Source: a virus. From it: 21,924 nt of DNA. Under the pieces are notes generated by a model. That model was not told where the DNA came from and made no database searches. It was given only the letters and a program-made list of their open reading frames with translations. Location: positions 1 through 21,924 of IMG/VR virus record IMGVR_UViG_3300001679_000112. One strand, written 5' to 3'. The position numbers were made by a program, and so were the translations under genes. Within the stretch, counting starts at the first letter, position 1; every line of letters starts with the position of its first letter. Shown here in pieces: positions 20,261 through 21,924 of this stretch.

Positions 20261-20677
20261 ATGGGTGAAACTTGGAACAAATTGATGGGTTCTTATTGGA
20301 AAGAACAGGCAAAGATAAACAAAAATAAACAAATCAGAGCAGATAGACATAAAGAGGTTTATGATGGTGAAGGAACGAAATTAAAATGTTCTGAAATAAA
20401 AGAAATACACGATGCTGGTGGAGTTATATTAGATTTAAGAAATCCTGTAGATTATGCTACTACTAAAATTCTTCATAATGCTATTAATGTCCCTGCAACG
20501 AATGTTCTTAAATGGGTAATCGCAAATCATCAGATTAATATGAATACACCTATTTTACTGTACTCACAAGATGGTAAAATATCAGAATCTGTAAAAAATG
20601 ATTTATTAGATGGTGTCGATTATAAAAACGTAGCAAATATCGGTAGTATTAATTGGTATTCTGAGTGTTCGGGTTAA
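20261..20677 (+). CDS. Rhodanese-like domain protein lacking the catalytic cysteine
   Basis: The 138-residue protein has a basic helical N-terminus (1-40) and a rhodanese fold: GGVILDLRNPVDYA at 53-66, then HNAINVPA at 72-79, then ILLYSQDG at 98-105, where the active-site loop should begin with Cys. Here Ser102 replaces the cysteine and the loop lacks its usual arginines, so sulfurtransferase activity is not expected. Inactive rhodanese domains often act as binding or regulatory modules. It follows the FmdB-like gene without a gap; that pairing may be functional (inference). Confidence 0.72.
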   Translation: MGETWNKLMGSYWKEQAKINKNKQIRADRHKEVYDGEGTKLKCSEIKEIHDAGGVILDLRNPVDYATTKILHNAINVPATNVLKWVIANHQINMNTPILLYSQDGKISESVKNDLLDGVDYKNVANIGSINWYSECSG

Positions 20678-20683
20678 AGTTCT

Positions 20684-20691
20684 TATAAATA
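20684..20691 (+). promoter_or_regulatory. T4-late-type promoter box before 20700
   Basis: A perfect TATAAATA lies eight bases upstream of ATG 20700. The predicted start at about 20697 leaves a leader of roughly three bases and no room for a ribosome binding site. It would drive the zinc-ribbon and RuvC-like genes late, when a resolvase is needed to debranch DNA for packaging. Confidence 0.55.
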
Positions 20692-20699
20692 AAATTATT

Positions 20700-20870
20700 A
20701 TGCCGAAGAAGAAGAAAATTATGGTTAAAGTTTATATAGAGTGTGACGACTGTCTTGCCTCGTGTGAGATTCATCACGAATTAGATGAAGATTTATATGA
20801 ATTGACCGAAGAATGCCCATTTTGTGGATCAGAAGATGTATTAGTAGTGTATGATGAGGAAATAAAGTGA
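20700..20870 (+). CDS. Small zinc-ribbon protein (56 aa)
   Basis: The frame from ATG 20700 encodes a basic start (MPKKKKIMVK), then CDDC, a further Cys (SC), an acidic stretch, and CPFC, making a zinc-ribbon pair. An internal ATG at codon 8 is possible. Its TGA stop is nested in the GTG start of the resolvase (GTGA), so the two are coupled. Without this gene there would be a gap of about 190 bases. The function is unknown; zinc ribbons often bind nucleic acid or protein partners. Confidence 0.65.
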   Translation: MPKKKKIMVKVYIECDDCLASCEIHHELDEDLYELTEECPFCGSEDVLVVYDEEIK

Positions 20871-21445
20871 TTGTAGGTATAGATTACTCAATGACTTCCC
20901 CCGCAGTATGTGTATGTAATGGTGAGTTTAAAATAGAAAATTGTCAGTTCCTCTATATAACTAATACTAAAAAGTATGAAGGAACTTATGGTCAATTTAC
21001 TGGCATTTTAATGAATACATGGACTGATAATATCGATAGGTTTGCTCAACTTGCCGAACATACACGTGAGTTTATTTTCTATAAATGGCCAGAGGGTGCT
21101 GACGAACCATCTGTTGGTTTAGAGGGTTATGCCATGGGTGCTAAAGGTCAAGTCTTTAATATTGGTGAAAATACTGGTATTCTTAAATACTACCTACAAT
21201 TCATGGAGGGATGGGATGTTACAACATACCCACCATCTACTGTTAAGAAGTTTGCTACTGATAAAGGAAATGCTAATAAAGAAAAGATGTATGAACAATT
21301 TATCAAGGAAACCTCTCTGGACCTTGAGAAAATATTTGGTATTGATATCAACCCAGAGAAAATAAACGGACCCATCAGTGATATTGTCGATGCATATTAC
21401 ATTGCTAAAATACACTCAGAGAGTAAAGACAGTATAGAAAACTAA
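20867..21445 (+). CDS. RuvC-like Holliday-junction resolvase/endonuclease
   Basis: The 192-residue protein has an RNase H-like fold of the RuvC type: VGIDYSMTSP with Asp6, GLEGYAMGAKG with Glu86, a lysine-rich segment TDKGNANKEKM, and the final acidic pair in PISDIVDAYYIA (Asp172, Asp175). These fit the four-acid metal site of RuvC-family resolvases. T4 itself uses the unrelated gp49, so this is probably the functional replacement that clears branched DNA before packaging (inference). The GTG start at 20867 overlaps the upstream stop and has GAGGAA upstream. It ends just before a late-type promoter box. Confidence 0.85.
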   Translation: MIVGIDYSMTSPAVCVCNGEFKIENCQFLYITNTKKYEGTYGQFTGILMNTWTDNIDRFAQLAEHTREFIFYKWPEGADEPSVGLEGYAMGAKGQVFNIGENTGILKYYLQFMEGWDVTTYPPSTVKKFATDKGNANKEKMYEQFIKETSLDLEKIFGIDINPEKINGPISDIVDAYYIAKIHSESKDSIEN

Positions 21446-21451
21446 TAAATA
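21444..21451 (+). promoter_or_regulatory. Late-type promoter box variant before 21459
   Basis: AATAAATA differs from the T4 late box by one base and lies seven bases before ATG 21459, with no ribosome binding site between. It matches the spacing seen at 13864 and 20684. Confidence 0.4.
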
Positions 21452-21458
21452 GTTTACT

Positions 21459-21924
21459 ATGAGTGAAAACCTATTTGATTACCGCCCCATAAAATCTTGG
21501 ACTGGAGACATTATTGACTTCGGTACAGGAAGCTCGTCTGTAAATTATGATATCACTGCCATATGCACAGATGCCAACGATGTATCGGATGCCATATTCA
21601 GGGTAGACGCATATTCCGCTTATGATGTAAATACCGCAAAATATATAAATGAAACTATCCTTAAATTTTTTAGGGGTGAAATAGACGAATCTTATATATC
21701 AGAGGGTATTATTGAAATTGAAACTCATATTATTGAGTCGTTCTTAGATGTGATTATGAGTTTTACTCTTGATTCTATTTATGAGATAGATATTAAGGGC
21801 ATATTATCAACACCAGGATCTTTAGCAGATTACGGAATATTTAATAAACACATAGAAGAACCTAGAAGTATGTCATTATCTGTGGGGACTATCAATAATG
21901 CTGCTGACACATTAACGCATGGTA
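21459..21924 (+). CDS. Unknown protein, 3' end outside window
   Basis: An open frame runs from ATG 21459 to the window end (155 codons seen). It starts MSENLFDYRPIKSW, continues through mixed alpha/beta sequence, and includes an acidic helix-like region (SEGIIEIETHIIESFLDVIM). No signal peptide, membrane segment or catalytic motif is visible, and I do not recognise the family. A late-type promoter box and the lack of a Shine-Dalgarno suggest late expression, which would fit a virion component, but that is inference. The base usage looks like that of its neighbours. Confidence 0.6.
   Translation, partial: MSENLFDYRPIKSWTGDIIDFGTGSSSVNYDITAICTDANDVSDAIFRVDAYSAYDVNTAKYINETILKFFRGEIDESYISEGIIEIETHIIESFLDVIMSFTLDSIYEIDIKGILSTPGSLADYGIFNKHIEEPRSMSLSVGTINNAADTLTHG

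Noticed and set aside
1-21924. tRNA genes, CRISPR arrays, integrases, insertion sequences or homing endonucleases
   Set aside because: None seen by eye: no tRNA-like T-loop context, no regularly spaced repeats, no transposase or LAGLIDADG/GIY-YIG motifs in the conceptual proteins.

Overview
The window looks like a piece of the genome of an AT-rich, T4-like tailed phage (myovirus), probably marine. Every supported gene lies on the + strand, and most overlap or abut (ATGA, TTGA, GTGA and TAATG junctions). Several products match T4 core replication and recombination proteins: DexA exonuclease, gp43 DNA polymerase, UvsX recombinase, gp41 helicase and gp61 primase. A RuvC-type resolvase, a 2-oxoglutarate/Fe(II) oxygenase and many small conserved proteins resemble gene content I associate with T4-like cyanophages and pelagiphages. 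The host cannot be read from the sequence. I see no tRNA, rRNA, CRISPR array, integrase or insertion sequence.

Layout. Positions 2-1447 hold the end of a methionine-rich coiled-coil protein, a repeat protein with a dockerin-like calcium loop, and a staphylococcal-type nuclease. Positions 1502-9091 are the replication block: dexA, an acidic protein, the oxygenase, a zinc-ribbon protein, gene 43, an unknown, uvsX, two small genes and gene 41. Gene 41 is broken by a frameshift, and about nine residues of a conserved loop are missing at the break. Positions 9134-16579 are an accessory block. Positions 16593-18065 hold small conserved phage proteins, and 18106-19128 is the primase. Positions 19125-21445 hold a small ORF, two exported proteins, an FmdB-like zinc ribbon, a rhodanese-like protein without its catalytic cysteine, a second zinc ribbon and the resolvase. 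A gene of unknown function starts at 21459 and runs off the end.

The most interesting part is 9134-16579. Seven proteins of unrelated fold start with the same ten-residue pattern: M-K-x-F-x-x-x-(L/I/M)-x-E. An eighth (15503) has a version three residues longer. This closely resembles the T4 capsid-targeting sequence of internal proteins, which the gp21 prohead protease cuts after (L/I)-x-E. The bodies behind these tags look enzymatic: a ligase-like nucleotidyltransferase, a possible PD-(D/E)XK nuclease, an NMN-adenylyltransferase-like enzyme, a RelE/DUF4258-like domain and a zeta-toxin-like kinase. My inference is that the block encodes proteins packaged in the head and injected with the DNA at infection.

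Regulation. Three sigma70-like promoters (before dexA, uvsX and the primase) share a TAGTATAAT core. T4-late-type TATAAATA boxes or one-mismatch variants lie before 9134, 13877, 16593, 20700 and 21459. At 13877 and 18106 the predicted transcription start falls on or beside the ATG and there is no Shine-Dalgarno, which suggests leaderless mRNAs.
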